Assembly: GCA_002118135.1 (NCBI GenBank)
Contig: BDIU01000140.1
Location: forward strand, 1-64,000
DNA length: 64,000 bases
From: Trebouxia sp. TZW2008
Taxonomy: Eukaryota > Chlorophyta > Trebouxiophyceae > Trebouxiales > Trebouxiaceae
Direction of reading: 5' to 3'
In this document: positions 35,401-47,461 of the stretch, piece by piece
How the letters are laid out: each line of letters starts with the position of its first letter
Position numbering within the stretch: position 1 is the first letter of the stretch
The notes under the pieces: generated by a model
What the model was told of the DNA's origin: nothing
Databases searched by the model: none
What the model saw: the letters and a program-made list of their open reading frames with translations, nothing else
Position numbers and translations under genes: made by a program

Positions 35401-38400
35401 CTGGGCTGAGCACGGTGAACGGACAGGCGGCTACTACTCCTGCAATAGGTGAGGCCAACCTTCATAGTTTGTCAAGGGCTGTTGCATCCACTGATAACAA
35501 GATGCTCAGGCTGATCATTCTGCTTTACAGTCAACCCTAAAATGCTGTGGGTAGCAAAGATTAAGGCTTTGCCTCAACATACCTGTCTTGTCATGACCTG
35601 CATAGCATAATTTCTGAGATGCTCAATTCAGTGCGCATCAACAGCGTCAGTACGGAGCCCTGATCTCATCCACTAGTTCTGTGTGTGTTCTGTCCAACCT
35701 TAAGGCATGTATGTGTTCTGCAGGTATGAGACAGCAAAGAAGAAGGGGGACTATGATGAGGAGCAGCAGAAGCGGGAGAATGCAAAGCAGGCGTTGGAGC
35801 GATACATGCATTACTACCAGCGCTGGGCTGAGAATGACAAAGCGCGTGTACAGGTAGCCTTCTGCGCTCCCATCATCCTCTGCACATCACTGTTCCAAAC
35901 ATCAAAGCCGGCATTCTTGCCCTGCTCTGCTCATGGCAAAGCTACAGGATATACTCTGACAGGCAGGAACAGATCCTGTTTGAGACACGAGTCCTGGGTA
36001 TCAATTCTGCTGCAGTCAAGCATTGCAGCAATACTCGAGTTTAGATGCAAAAGTTGGCCCTGCTTGGACCCAGTTGCAGTGCAGCTGAGAGTGTTGTGCT
36101 GTTGCTGGCATAGCTGCTCCACCCTCACGTACATGCTGCCACAAACCTCATGTGTGCGAGGCTGACAGATATGCCAGCAGTCTCACACCACTGTCTCCCA
36201 GGATCAGCATTTCCAGCTGAATTGAGCATGCACAGGCTATGCATCCCTGTTCTCTGCATGTCTTGGCTGGCATCTACTTACAGGCTCTTCTGCATTGTGC
36301 ACGCTGCAAGTGAGCGGGCGCATCCTCCAACACATGAAGTGCCCAGCTGTCTTAACATGCTGATGTCATGATGCAGGCATTGGCAACCCTAGACAAGGTA
36401 GTGACAGATAAGCTGGAAGACTTGAGTGAGATCACAGCCACTCCAACCAGCCAGCTCAAGTTTGTGACAGACGCCTGGGCCCAGGTTGTGGACTGCCGCC
36501 GCATGCTCAAGTGGACATACGCCTTCGGCTACTACCGCTTTGCTGAGCAGACAACTGCTACCAAGCCGCAGCAGGAGTTCTTTGAGTTCAACCAGGTGAG
36601 CTGAGCTGAACTGGAATGCTTTTTAAGGCAACTTGCTTTGCACATCTGGCTGCATGTTCAAGTGGGCGTATGCCTTTAGCTACTACGGCTTTGCTGAGCT
36701 TACAACAGCCACAAAGCAGCAGCAGGAGTTCTTTGAGTTCAACTAGGTGAGGTGCAATGGAATGCTTCGCAAGGCGACCTGCTTTGCACACCTGGCTGCG
36801 TGCTCAAGCGGAGATATGCTTCTGGGTACTGTCACTTTGCTGAGCAGACAAGGTCACCATGCAACAAGAATGCTTTGGGTTCAGTCAGGTGAGCTGAGCT
36901 TGCCCTGCTCAGCAGACGACTTGCCACTCGTGTTGGAGCAAGGTGCCCTCTGGTCCAAGCATGTTAAGGCAGAACTTGATGCTAGTGATGTTATTGCTCG
37001 TGATGGGATCCTGCTTTGCTGAGCAGACGACAGCCATCAAGCCGCATCAGGAGTTCTTTCAATCACGTGAGCTGGACAGAGGCAACTTGAAAGTACATCC
37101 CTGTGGAATCCTTGTCTTCATCTCTGAGTGGATTCAGCATCAGCACTGGAGTTGTTTTTCATGGAGCCTATACATATTTGGTTTTGGGCACAGACAGGAC
37201 CACAAGCGGCCAAGCCAGTAACAAAGCTGTTCTGCAGGGGCAAGCGGAGTACTACCTAGAGAAGCTGCATGGCGAGGTGGAGAAGCAGCTGGAGCTGTTC
37301 CTCAAGAAGCAGAAGAACAGTGAGGACTGGCGCAAGTTCAGGGAGACCTTGATTGGCCTCACTGACGTCACCCACTCCCACTTTGCCAAGCTGGTCCAGG
37401 TCAGATTCCGCCTGCATTGCTGAAATTGCTGTGTTGGCTGAGCTTGTCTGGACATGTGTTATGAAGAGAATTTGCAAGCTGACATCACTGTAACCCGATC
37501 CCACTTGGCCAAACTTCTTGAGGTCAGATTCCACCTGCATTGCTGAAAGCACTGTGTTGGCTGGCTTGAAAGGGTGATCCGGCTCTGTGTCGCAAATGGA
37601 CTCACAAGCTGACAGCACCCACTTCCACTTTGCCAAGCTCGTCCGACCCCACCTTCATTGCTGTTGTCAGATCGTTCAGTGACTTGAATATTGATTGTTT
37701 GTTGACCACAAAAACAGCGGGTGTTAGTGTTGATACATTTTAGCATATGTTGTGTACCTGCTATGAGTGTCAGATGTTTCATGCTTTTGTCCTCCGTACT
37801 TCTCCGCGACTGCTTGTTGACATTATTGTTGGTGATGTCAAGATACTCCAGGCAGCCGTCCATCCATGGTGCACAACAGCAAGAATATTGGTGATCAACA
37901 TTGCGATCACCATTGCAGCTGATCAAAGTGGGGATCATGGTTACTTTTACTGTCATTGTTGTGTGCAATGCACGGGTGGCTTTCGCCTGTACAGTCACTT
38001 CTCTTGGAAACAACTGCTTTGGTCATCAAGGAAATTGTCCTTGCATCACATTGTCCTTACTCAGAGGGACCTCTGCAGTCTGACTGCAGTGGTTGGTTCC
38101 CAATGCGTTGTCCTTACATACAAAGTGTCCTTACATACAAAGTGTCCTTACATTGAGTGTCCTTGCAAAGAGAAGTCACTGTACACACAGGACATGCTTT
38201 GTCTGGTCTCTGCTCTCCCCATGCAGCTTTGAGACCTGATTTTGACAGCATTGCTTCAAGGCCAGTCTTTCCTGCCATGTGAAGTTGATGTTTAATGCTG
38301 CATGAGTTTGAGGCAACCCAGGCGCACACCCTGCACCTATGTGATGCATTTCAGGCTGGTCAATTTGTCATAAGGCGCACAAGAGAGCTTGAGTTTGACC

Positions 38401-40581
38401 ACTTGGTTTCAAGTAGCACCGACCTGAAGCCATTTGGCCAGTCACAGGCTGCTCTGTGCCCAACGTGACAAACAGCACCCGAGCTGAAGTGCCTCTGCAA
38501 TCATTTCTGCAGCGTGCAGTATTTTCAGCTCCTTCTGCCCGCAAGGCACTTGCCCTGCCTGCAATGAGTTTAAATGATGCGAAACCTGCGAAGACATGGT
38601 GTATGCAGTCTGTGTCATGGTACGTCAACAAACTGTGAACTTTTGCAAGAACTGGAGTCGTTTGATGAGACTACACATCCTGCTGAAAATGGTTTGTTTG
38701 GCTGTCTAGGAGCTGGAGAAAGGGCTTGATAGCTTGCTGGATCAGTACAGAGGCATTGAAGAGCAAGAGGAGCCAGTGCAGGCGGCGCCACAGGTCACTG
38801 CCCGCCCTGCTAGGCGTCTCGCACCCATGCTGCCCAGCAAAGGTGTGATGCTCTCAATGTGTAACTTGACTTAAGCACAAGTGTGATTTCCCGCCTTGCC
38901 AGGCGTGTTGGCCTCATGCGATGAAATGACTCAGGTCATACGTGGAACAGGTTGCTGCCTGCCTTGCCAGGTGTCTCGCATCCATGCAGCCCAGCAAAGA
39001 TGAGATCCTCTCAGTGTGTAACCTGACTAAGCACAAGTTCAGTCCCCCCGCCCTGCCGGGCATGTTAGTCCCATGCAACTTGTAGAATGCAGATCATACA
39101 TTAAACAGGTCACTGCCCGCCCTACCAGGCGTCTTGCCCCCTTGCAATCCAGCAAAGGTCTGATCCCTCCTGACGCCCTGTCTGCATTGGTTGAATTCTC
39201 ATCTTGCTGAGTGTCATTGTTGGCTGGTCCGGCGCTCGTTTTGCACGCAGATGACTGTCTGCCCTGCCACACGTTTTGCAGCACGCAACCCAGTAAAGGT
39301 GTGATCCTTTTTATGCATAATCTGGCTTAGCACAAGTGTGATTTTGGGCCTGCCAGATGCGTCGGCTCCACGCAGCGCAGCAAAGGTGTGACCCTGTCAA
39401 TGTATGACCTCAATTGTTCAAGTTGATGTCTTGCTTCGTATTCTTGATGTGCTGGCCTGCATTGAAATGTGCATGCAGGCCAGCAGATCAAGTTTACGAA
39501 GCAAGACAGCACTTGAAGAATTCAGGTCATACATTGAACAGGTCAAATTTTGCAACCAGGCGTGTAAGCCCCACGCAGCCTAGCAAAGCTGTGGTTCTCT
39601 CGATGCACGACCTGCACAACTCAAGTGTTGTCTGTCTACATATGGTGAATGAGGTGTCCTGGCATACATTATGCATGCAGGTCTAACTGTTCAATCAGGT
39701 CGTTGACCCATGCAATCCAGCAAAGGTGTGAACGTCTTCATGCATGAATTGTTCCAGTTTGCTCTTGATCAGTCAACAGCTGAATATCTCTCTTGCTATG
39801 ATTGGGTGATGGGTTGTCCTGCATTGGGTCAACATCCCTGATTGCATAGCTTGACCTGCATGCAGATTGCAACGCAGGTCAAGTTGCGCAATCAGGCATG
39901 CTGGTCCCATACAGTCCAGCAAAGCTCTGATTCTCTCAACGCATGACCTGTGCTGTACCTTCTGAGCTGTGAATCCCTTCAGTAGGGCTGGTGTCACATT
40001 GCTCAAAGTGCTATATTGCTGTGGATGGTATCTGGGCTGTCCCCCAGTGCGTCATGCATGCAAAGCAGACAATGTAATCAGCGAGGGTCCTTTGCATGGC
40101 GCTTGGACTGTCATGTGGTGCAATGTGCATGCAAGTCAGACAGTGTGGTCAAATCAGCTTTTGTGAAACCAAAGATGTGGGCCATCAACAAACCAAAGCT
40201 GCTGAGCAATGCTGGCAGCTGCTCTTTTATGTGAATTTGATCATGCGCACAGCAAGCAGATGAACATCTTAGTGCACCAACATTGCCCAGACATTGATCA
40301 CATGATGTTTCTTCTATGTGTGATACTTGTTCACTCAACCAGTCGTCAACCAGTTGAGGTGAACCTTCAGCATCTTGAGCATCGTTCACATCTGTCATTG
40401 GTTCAGATTGCTCAACTGCTGTGCAGGTGGATCAGCGTCAGCAGGCCAACAGCTAGCTTCTGAGGCAGAGTTGGAAGTGATGGCAGGCTATTGGCAATGC
40501 CGACAGTGCACATCTGCCAACACAGATCTTGAAAGCACAGTCTGCGAAGCATGCGGCAATGCGCGACATGTTGCAAGATAG
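32496..40581 (+). CDS. ARI: Ariadne-type RBR E3 ubiquitin ligase
   Basis: Exons 32496-32612, 32696-32820, 32912-33011, 33517-33684, 34320-34553, 35216-35448, 35724-35853, 36377-36595, 37238-37399, 38710-38842, 40427-40581; 591 aa. RBR ligases take ubiquitin from an E2 bound at RING1 onto a RING2 cysteine, then pass it to substrate. The N terminus is acidic ([12 protein letters not shown]). RING1 starts at C117/C120 with CSHYFCQDC; the IBR contains [15 protein letters not shown]2 ([19 protein letters not shown]) has the catalytic cysteine at C291. A coiled Ariadne domain follows. The C terminus has a RanBP2-type zinc finger ([11 protein letters not shown]...CEACG), as in plant ARI proteins. 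Several exons have extra tandem partial copies. Confidence 0.95.
33387..33484 (+). repeat. Upstream copy of Ariadne RING1 exon, truncated
   Basis: Has a good acceptor (GTGCAG) and is nearly identical to the first half of the true RING1 exon (33517). It then diverges after CSHYFC and meets a stop (LAAA*). Confidence 0.88.
33758..34000 (+). repeat. Two downstream copies of the RING1 exon 3' half
   Basis: Copies at about 33762-33846 and 33913-33996 repeat [22 protein letters not shown]. Each has an upstream CTGGCAG- or TTGGCAG-like acceptor and a GTGCGT or GTACGT donor. They are well preserved and open. Confidence 0.88.
34139..34205 (+). repeat. Decayed copy of Ariadne IBR exon 5' edge
   Basis: TTTCAG|GAGCCCCGCGCAGTC and the SSDQDKQKL codons duplicate the start of the true exon at 34320. 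A stop follows soon after. Confidence 0.8.
34590..34715 (+). repeat. Copy of the IBR exon 3' half
   Basis: Repeats [31 protein letters not shown] and a GTACGT donor. It stays in frame with the true exon if the intervening intron is retained. It has no clear acceptor of its own. Confidence 0.85.
36650..37080 (+). repeat. Array of copies of Ariadne exon 8 donor edge
   Basis: Three progressively decayed copies (about 36650-36750, 36785-36895, 36985-37075) of the end of exon 8 ([20 protein letters not shown]) with GTGAG donors. Confidence 0.85.
37440..37660 (+). repeat. Copies of Ariadne exon 9 donor edge
   Basis: Two decayed copies (about 37465-37535 and 37600-37660) of the codons for [12 protein letters not shown] plus the GTCAGATTCC donor. 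The true junction is at 37399. Confidence 0.8.
38030..38165. repeat. Dispersed repeat, copy B, with GTCCTTACA tandem
   Basis: In Ariadne intron 9. Contains CTCTGCAGTCTGACTGCAG, GGTTGGTTCC and a run of (AAA)GTGTCCTTACAT units. Shared with copies A (30660) and C (63905). Confidence 0.6.
38940..39950 (+). repeat. Array of copies of Ariadne exon 10 donor edge
   Basis: Seven or eight decayed copies (near 38960, 39040, 39110, 39255, 39345, 39555, 39695, 39890) of codons for [16 protein letters not shown] and the AAAG|GTGTGA donor (true junction 38842). Many end in CCAGCAAAG.TGTGA. Confidence 0.82.
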
Positions 40582-41230
40582 CGTGTGGCTGACTTGTCTA
40601 TGTGTGCCCTTTGTACTTTTCAAAAAATGTGCCGCTTACTTCTACCTGTAGTCGCAATGTTTTCATGTAGGCCTGACTGCTGTTGAGCTGAGCACGATTT
40701 CAGAAGGTGCCAGCTGTGTAGCGTATTGTGTTTTTTGGTATTACTTGCAAGTTTGGCATAAGTCTTTTGTAGTCTGATAAGCAGTGCTCAATGGTAACGT
40801 TTCTGTTTCTTATACTTATCTCCCTTCGCTGAAAATGACTTCCTGCATTATGCCGTGCTCGGCATGCACCTGGCACTGACATTCGCTTCTAGTGGTGACA
40901 AGGCTTTTAAAGACACGATTTGACTACTTGTATCCTGTCTTGGAAGAATGACGACGCGAAAATGCAATTCATCAATCATTGTTATTCAGGAGGTTCATAT
41001 TCAGATATTCTCACACATTCAAACATGTCAAGCAAAGGCTTCACACAGCTATCCCGCGACTCACAACAACTTATGTCTGTTGTACACTGGCAGCACAAAA
41101 CAAGACAATATGCTATGTTAAGACCTGGCTACAAAATGAGCTAGCAAGAAAGGTGGCCTTGAAGGCCCTAGCCAAGCAGGTATCTAAAGAAAGGGCTAAT
41201 AGAGGTAGGCACAAGCTACAGCAGCAAATG
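40582..41230. other. Convergent intergenic region Ariadne/TBL-A
   Basis: No gene is supported. An open plus frame at 40979-41380 runs antisense into TBL-A, has no recognisable domain, and is probably UTR sequence. Confidence 0.4.
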
Positions 41231-43121
41231 CTATTCATAATCTGTGTCATCTGTTTCTACTGTACTGAGGAAGTTGAACCTACCCACATTGTGTGCCTGA
41301 TACAGAGGCAGCGTCCGCTTCAGCATGACAAGCGTGTCATAAATCCACATCTGATAAGGAGCAGGGTGACACCAATGTGAGCAATCGCTATGCTGTGGGT
41401 TCTCATGATAGTGATGATGATATCTGAAGACAGGCAAGGTCTTATTCCAGGTTTCTACAAGAGGAATGCCTAACTGCGCCATCATGGGTCTAGCAGCTTT
41501 ATTCCTCCATCCTCCCTCAACAACTAGCTCAAGCTCTTCAGGACCATTCCGGTGAACGATGTTGTCATCATCTATTTCAATGGCCCCCAGACCCCCCAGC
41601 AGGGTCCCTAGGGGTAGACAGTCCCATGAAACTGGGTCTGTGAAGTAGTTTCCCACAGGCGTGTTGAAATGCTGAACTGAGCTATCCCGCCACAAGAAGA
41701 ACGGTAGCTCTGCTTTATGCTGTGAGAAATAATTCACAAACTCCTCCATCTGTATATTGTATGTTTCCACATCATTCAGCCAGAGCCCAACATTGAACAC
41801 AACAATGTCACTGCGCTTCATAGTCAACTTTTGATAGTCAGGCAACAGTCTGACTAGCTCCCCAGGGAAGTTGATGCGAAGGTGGCAGATTCTTGTGTCT
41901 TCTGGCAGATATACACACCACCCACCAAGCACGCTTTCACGCATGTCATCCAATTCAGGTCCTTGCAGAAGCTCCCCGCGTATGTCATGCACAGTCATAT
42001 CCCAGAATTCCATCATGAAGCATTGGATGGCGCGCATGAACTCTTGACTAATAGAGTCGCCCGCGACCCATATGGTCCGGCCTCTTAGGTAAGGCCAGAG
42101 GTCACATGGGGTCATAGTCAGCATGGCTTCATACCCTGGAGCGCCAGCTTCTGCCCTAGATACTAGATACCGCCAAAAGTGCTGCTGGTCTTTTTGAGGA
42201 CAAACTGGCCCCATGCTCAAGTATTGACATGAACTTTGCCAAACTCCCTTGGTTTTGCAATTCACACACTCTGGCTTTCTGCGGCCTCCAAGCAAATATG
42301 GCTTCTGCTTGAACCTTCTGATGCTAGAGTACCTGCCATTGCAGCATGTTTTGGTAATTGTGTGCTCACATGTGCAACGTTCACTACATGCAGCATGATG
42401 TGCTGTGTTTGTGTTTGAGCATGCCACACGCACAGCCGGCTGAAGGGCATCATCTCAGCAATGCTTTCGATGGTGCTGGAGTTTGAAGCGCATGCACGTC
42501 TGGAATTGAACGTGATGGTACAGCTTCCAATCCTTGCTATTGCAGGCGTGTTGTAGAATGCCCTATCATATGCATGCATTGATGCATGCCTCAAAAGCGC
42601 GTGCATTGTCAGTGGTTGGGTGGCACACCCTTCAAGAGTTGCACTGCATGGTTAAAGGGTGGCATGTCATATACATGCTTTCAGGGGTATGCGTGAACTG
42701 CACACTTGCTGCAGGCAAATGTCAGAAGAAGGATTTGTTCAGCAAGTGAGGGAAGCAACACTTACTTCAGCCTGTGGTACTTCACAGGACACGTTGCATT
42801 GAGCGCGTCATCATACTGATTCCAGCTGTCCCCACGGCGCTTCTTATTGGACAGCACATAGGTCCAGAGCTGACTGGAGAGAGTATCACTTGGGAATGCA
42901 TCATCAGCAAGTAGCACGGCTGCTAGATGGCCATAATTTGTATTGTTTGGTTGCAACCTTGGAATTGCAGGGGCACTGATCCTGGTTGTGTCTGCTGAAG
43001 CCCATAATATGAATGCGAGTACTGCAGCAGCTGCAACTGCGAAGAGCAGCTTCAGCAAGGCATGCCTGCTGCCCTTGCCGGTATGTGCGCCTCTCGATGG
43101 CCGTTGCAGCAATCGCCTCAT
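41231..43121 (-). CDS. TBL/PMR5-like SGNH-fold acyltransferase or esterase, copy A
   Basis: Exons (complement) 42766-43121 and 41231-42332; 485 aa. A type II membrane anchor (LLKLLFAVAAAAVLAFILWA, ~residues 23-42) follows a basic N terminus, suggesting a Golgi protein with a luminal domain. The luminal part has CxxC-like cysteines (PECVNC), the GDS motif (VAGDSIS, ~210-212) and the late DxxH motif (DCSHWCHP, D435/H438). This arrangement is typical of TBL/PMR5 (PC-esterase) proteins, which O-acetylate wall polysaccharides in plants. The substrate here is unknown. A paralogue lies on the other strand at 45246-46940. Exon 2 starts KYSSIRRFKQKPYLLGG, aligning with YKRHQWKDI...PYLFGG of copy B, which supports the splice site. 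Confidence 0.82.
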
Positions 43122-44549
43122 AGACTGCAGACACGGCTTGGCCTATCAGATGGAGCGGCGACAAGGGCGTACTTATGCGGAAGGAGGAAAATGACATTGC
43201 AGAGCGCATCGGCATTCACATCGGCGTGACGACAGCGAATATGGTGGCGGACTATACCTGTCACTGCAAGGTGACCCCGCCGCACGTGGCGAAGCAGTGC
43301 CGCATATTGCTGTTGGTCAAGTTGCAATCGCAACTCGTGCGTCGAGCAAGCAAAGTCACACCGTATACTGGATGATAGCGGTCACACACAACAATCGGAG
43401 AGTCCCAGGAATAGCCTGCAAGAATCGACGCCCGGCCACTGACAACAGGCGGCACGGCTGAAGTTGTCGACGCAAGATCGAAAACAAAGCGCTCGACGTT
43501 TTGACAACGATCGCTGCCTCCGCAGTTCCGGCGCAAATATGGTCAAAGCCAAGCTGCAATGCTGCTGCTTGGTGCGTGTGTGCGACGCTGAGCGTGCTAG
43601 CTGCCCACTGCTGATGACTCAGGCAATTGAGTGCATCTTGATGTGCCTTCAATAATGCTAGCGCAGATGCATCATGCAGTGTTGCACAGCCTCAGCCGCA
43701 TAACGGCTCCTCAGTCCTGCAAATAAAGAGGTTCAGAGACCAACGAGACAGTTCACAATACAGCTTCTTCAGCGGTTGCAGCTGCCAGCGTTCTCGAGTC
43801 CACAGAAGTTTCCACTCCATCAGCGCAGTGCAACAGGTTTAGTCCAATCATCAGAACTTCAAAAGCCGCCATGAGGCGCAGCTGAGACTTCATGACGATC
43901 AGCAATGTTGCACTGCAGCTTGATGCTATGTCATAATTGCAGGGTGTCTTGCAACAAGCAGTGCTATGACAGCTTGAACTTGAAACGTAAACTGCTGCCC
44001 TCTGCGAATCAAGCCAACTGTGCAGCAAACATCATAAGTCCAGCATGTTTACACAGACGTCTCAAACACACTGTTTGTCTGTCAAACAATAAGCTGCTTG
44101 TCGGCATATTGTGCACTTACTTGACTGTAGGTAATTGCTGTTCATATGACTTTTATACACATCATGCACTCTTGTGCCAAACAGCACATGACACTTAGAC
44201 CGCTGTGATTGTAAGTACAATGAGCTAAACGCAGTGTTGGCTCTACCTCTTCCGACTAGGACTCTTCCTACTTTGCTGTGTTGTGTGACTGGGATAGACT
44301 CCCTCAACATAGATGGTCAGGGACTCAGCAAGCTCCAGTATGCAGCTGACAGCACGTGAGCATGAAGTGCTCCCTTCATTGCTTGCCCAAGATTGCATGT
44401 GTGACTGCTACAGCAGACTGTCTGCGATGGTCAGCCTTGAACACCCTGCAGACTAGGTTTTGCGCCTTCTGCAAGCGATGAAAGACTACTTCTGGTGACA
44501 CAGATCCGTGACACCTTCAGTGCGGCTGGAGATTGGCTGTGTCACGAGA
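43122..44549. other. Intergenic region between TBL-A and the STMP1-like gene
   Basis: Contains the TBL-A promoter, one weak small secreted ORF (43753-43893, minus) and a Cys-rich open frame at 43261-43536 (minus) that I cannot connect to a start. Nothing else is supported. Confidence 0.35.
43753..43893 (-). CDS. Possible small secreted protein, 46 aa
   Basis: The ORF starts MKSQLRLMAAFEVLMIGLNL, which resembles a signal peptide, and continues with an acidic/Ala-rich stretch to a stop. It may be a short peptide or the first exon of a larger gene. I found no phase-compatible next exon. Not recognised. Confidence 0.25.
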   Translation of the reverse strand: MKSQLRLMAAFEVLMIGLNLLHCADGVETSVDSRTLAAATAEEAVL

Positions 44550-44786
44550 TCACTTCTTGTGCTCTTCAGCTGCTGTGTGTGCCCCCTTGTACTGCAAGTT
44601 AGACACATGTTTCAGTCGTACTTTACGCGAAGGTCTGGGGCACAAATCGCGCATGATGATGAGTTGAAGTCACACCAATGCACCGACAGCAGCACCAACG
44701 TCCGGCAGGCGATAGTTTTGTGCCAGGTACACTCCAAACACAGCTCCCGTTGAGAAAACGAACGATGTCCTGATGAGCCTGAACAT
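44550..44786 (-). CDS. STMP1/DUF4535-like mitochondrial micropeptide
   Basis: Exons (complement) 44700-44786 and 44550-44591; 42 aa. It begins MFRLIRTSFVFSTGAVFGVY followed by LAQNYRLPD. This is the conserved hydrophobic helix plus YLAQNY.(I/L)P motif of short transmembrane mitochondrial protein 1 and the plant DUF4535 family. The second exon adds a charged tail (YKGAHTAAEEHKK), as in plant members. If the intron (GTTGGT donor, TTGCAG acceptor) is not used, the frame ends at 44670 with 38 aa. In animals STMP1 sits in the inner mitochondrial membrane and is linked to respiratory-chain function. Start chosen by family match; an upstream in-frame ATG exists at 44951. Confidence 0.68.
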
Positions 44787-45245
44787 TGCTCGATAGCAAC
44801 CAGGCTCAGCAAAAGCTCTTGCAAGGCACGTCAAGGACAAAGCACCGTGCGAGTCAAAACCAAGTTCGCTCTGACTGCCTGCTGAGCTGGGCAGCAGATC
44901 GTTGACACGTTTGATGACTATTTGTCCAGCTGGCGCAATTACTACATCCATGTGCGGATGGTAAGCAGATGAATCGTTTCATCTTCTCGCGAACTGCAGG
45001 CTTTGGACCTCTGCTTTGACAGTCCCGAGAAAGCCGCACCGTTGTCAAACCCAAAGATAAGTACAACCTCACAACAAGCCATTCCTCACAAGAAGCTGCA
45101 GCCATGTCTGGCGTGTTGCAAGTGCGGCTCCGACGGATCTGTTGATGCTTCCTGGGCAGAAGAGGGGTGCTTTAGCATAGAACCAAAAGCACAGCTCACG
45201 AAGCTGCAACTCTGCATCGAATCGTGTTCGCCTGTACGGCTGTAG
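44787..45245. promoter_or_regulatory. Divergent region STMP1-like/TBL-B
   Basis: 459 bp between divergent start codons, expected to hold both promoters. No specific motif was identified. Confidence 0.4.
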
Positions 45246-46940
45246 ATGCTCAAGCGAAGTACTGCAGCAACAGAAACGCCTTTGAGTCCAGTCAGCGATC
45301 GACGCAGGCAGTCGTCAAGGCAAGCACGCCTGCGAAACTTGACGCTCAGAATTTTCCTAGTACTACTCGGCGGTGCTGTCGGCTGGCGCATCTTGAAGTT
45401 TTTCAGCTCAGAGCGTCAGCTCAGTCCCTGGCGCTATCACCAGTTAGGTCAAGAAGCCATCCACTGGTCTTGGCAAACTCCAACTTGTCCCTTAGAGTAT
45501 AAGCGGCATCAGTGGAAAGACATTCAAGCTGGCAAGAAGCGACCGTACCTTTTCGGCGGTCAGCAAGAGCCAAAGTGTACCAACTGCAATCGTGATGCGC
45601 TATGGTCACATTTTTGCCAATTCAAAGGCTTTGTAAGTCACACCACCACTTACACATGCCTCTCAGCATGCTGCTGCTTAATTTCAATGACTGTGATAGC
45701 ATGCCCACAAGCGGACGTACCTGTGTGAGCAAAACAGACCTGCATTGCCATAGCAAAAGCGCCTCCTCGATTGCATGTGCACACAGCTGGGCGCAAACCC
45801 AAGGACACTTGGCAAACGATTGCGTATAAGGACCTCACCTCCCTGCATGCTCAATACAAATGCTTCAGGACAGCACAAGGCCGTACTGGTGGGAGACATT
45901 TGATTGCTCTAGTACAGGGCCTGCTGAGCCTGTCTAGCACATGTCCAGGACGCAGTTGAAAGCTGTGTCCCTCACTGGCAAACAGATATGCACTACAGGC
46001 ATTGCACTATTGTGTGCAGGGTCCAGTCTGCGCTGAATGGGAGCAGAAAAAGTTCATCAAACAGATGGTAGACAGAGCTGCAGTACGGGCACCAGGCATG
46101 CAGGAAATGCTTACACTTACACCATGTGACCTCTGGCCTTGGCTCAGGGGACGAACACTGTGGCTTGTTGGAGACTCAATGATGCAGCAAACAGCGAAGG
46201 CAGCTATCTGTTTCATGTACGAATTTTGGGACCTGAATGTCACGCGGCTGGACAATGTCACAAAGGCGGCTGGCCTGTACCAAAAGCATGTTGATGAGTT
46301 CTGTATCGAGCTGCCAGAGGACTCAAGAATTTGCCACCTGCAAGCAAACATTGTGGCAAATCTGACCCAGAGGGTGCTGCCCAACTTCAGCAAATTCACT
46401 GGCAAGAGCAGCGATCTCATGGTGATCAATGTTGGCATCTGGTACAGCAGGCCTGCCCATTACCAGAAAGATATAGCAGCCTTTGCAGACTATTTTGCTG
46501 CTCATCAATATGAGCTTCCTTACATAGTCTGGCGGGACAATGCAGCTCAGCACTTTGCCACTCCCTCAGGCGAGTTTGGCCTACGATTGACACTCCCATA
46601 TGTGTGCAAACCTTTGAATGTGACTTTGCAAGGTGACAACAGCCTGATACCGCAGCAGCAATGTGACGCTGCTGTGGCGCAAGATATTGTGCAGGGAGGC
46701 TTCAGGAACCGCATTGCCAATCCAGTTATGTCTTCCCTTGGAATCCCTGTAGTGCAAACGTGGAATTTGTCTGTGCCAATGTGGGAGTACTACCACCATG
46801 TTGCCAGAAACGGGGATTGTACCCATAGCTGCCACCCTAGTGGGTATCAAGTATGGCTGTATCAACTTCATGCCACCATCAGCAGTGTAGCTGGTGACTT
46901 GTTGAGACACAGTCTGAAGAATGCCAGTAAAATCACCTAG
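45246..46940 (+). CDS. TBL/PMR5-like SGNH-fold acyltransferase or esterase, copy B
   Basis: Exons 45246-45632 and 46020-46940; 435 aa. It has a basic N terminus, then one membrane segment (LRIFLVLLGGAVGWRILKFF), giving type II topology. The luminal domain has PKCTNC, the GDS motif (LVGDSMM, ~180-182) and DCTHSCHP (D395/H398). It shares blocks with copy A: TPCDLWP.LRGRT, PEDSRICHL, ELP..VWRD and AQHF.TP. The order of copy B's exons matches copy A and the splice site falls in the corresponding region, so the two are paralogues. Several N-x-S/T sites fit a secretory-pathway protein. Polysaccharide O-acyl transfer is inferred from family. Confidence 0.82.
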
Positions 46941-47461
46941 ATTGGATGCGTTGTGCACATGCTGCGCGGCTGGCATGGCATGGCTGTGACAAATTGCACT
47001 TGCAACTGATGCAATTCGTAGTTGCAGTTCCAGCGTATGCCATGAGGTGGGTTTGGCTCCTATGACATGATGATTGCATCACCACCTGCATGTTTGCAAC
47101 TAGGCCTGTGAGTGGCCACATGATCTCTCGAAGACTCAACTTGAATCAGCGTGATCAAGTGCACCTTACTGCCTCCAAAATAATTGCGTCATGCTCGACG
47201 CCATTCGGCGCAAGGAGTCTGCAAAGGAACGAGCGCAGCTGACAGCCTGAGTGTGAACCTTGAGGCATACACTAATTGAAGACGAAACGGCGGCCCAATG
47301 CTCAGACGCTCGCTGCAGTTCTGTCCGTCAATGCATGGCAGCAGCGCTTGCAGAGATTGACGACACATCGCACACCACCCCTCTACGTGATTCCAACGTC
47401 GATTGCCTTGCAGCGTTGAGGAGTAAGCCGCCCTGACCAATACGACCAGATCAACCTCAAT
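46941..47461. other. Intergenic region TBL-B to cytochrome b5
   Basis: No gene is supported; it contains the TBL-B 3' UTR and the cytochrome b5 promoter. Confidence 0.4.

Noticed and set aside
40979..41380. 133-aa plus ORF overlapping the TBL-A end
   Set aside because: No domain, poor start context, and it runs antisense to a strongly supported exon.
43261..43536. Minus ORF with a Cys-rich segment (CGGSDRC)
   Set aside because: Could not be joined in phase to the signal-peptide-like ORF at 43753-43893 because stops intervene.
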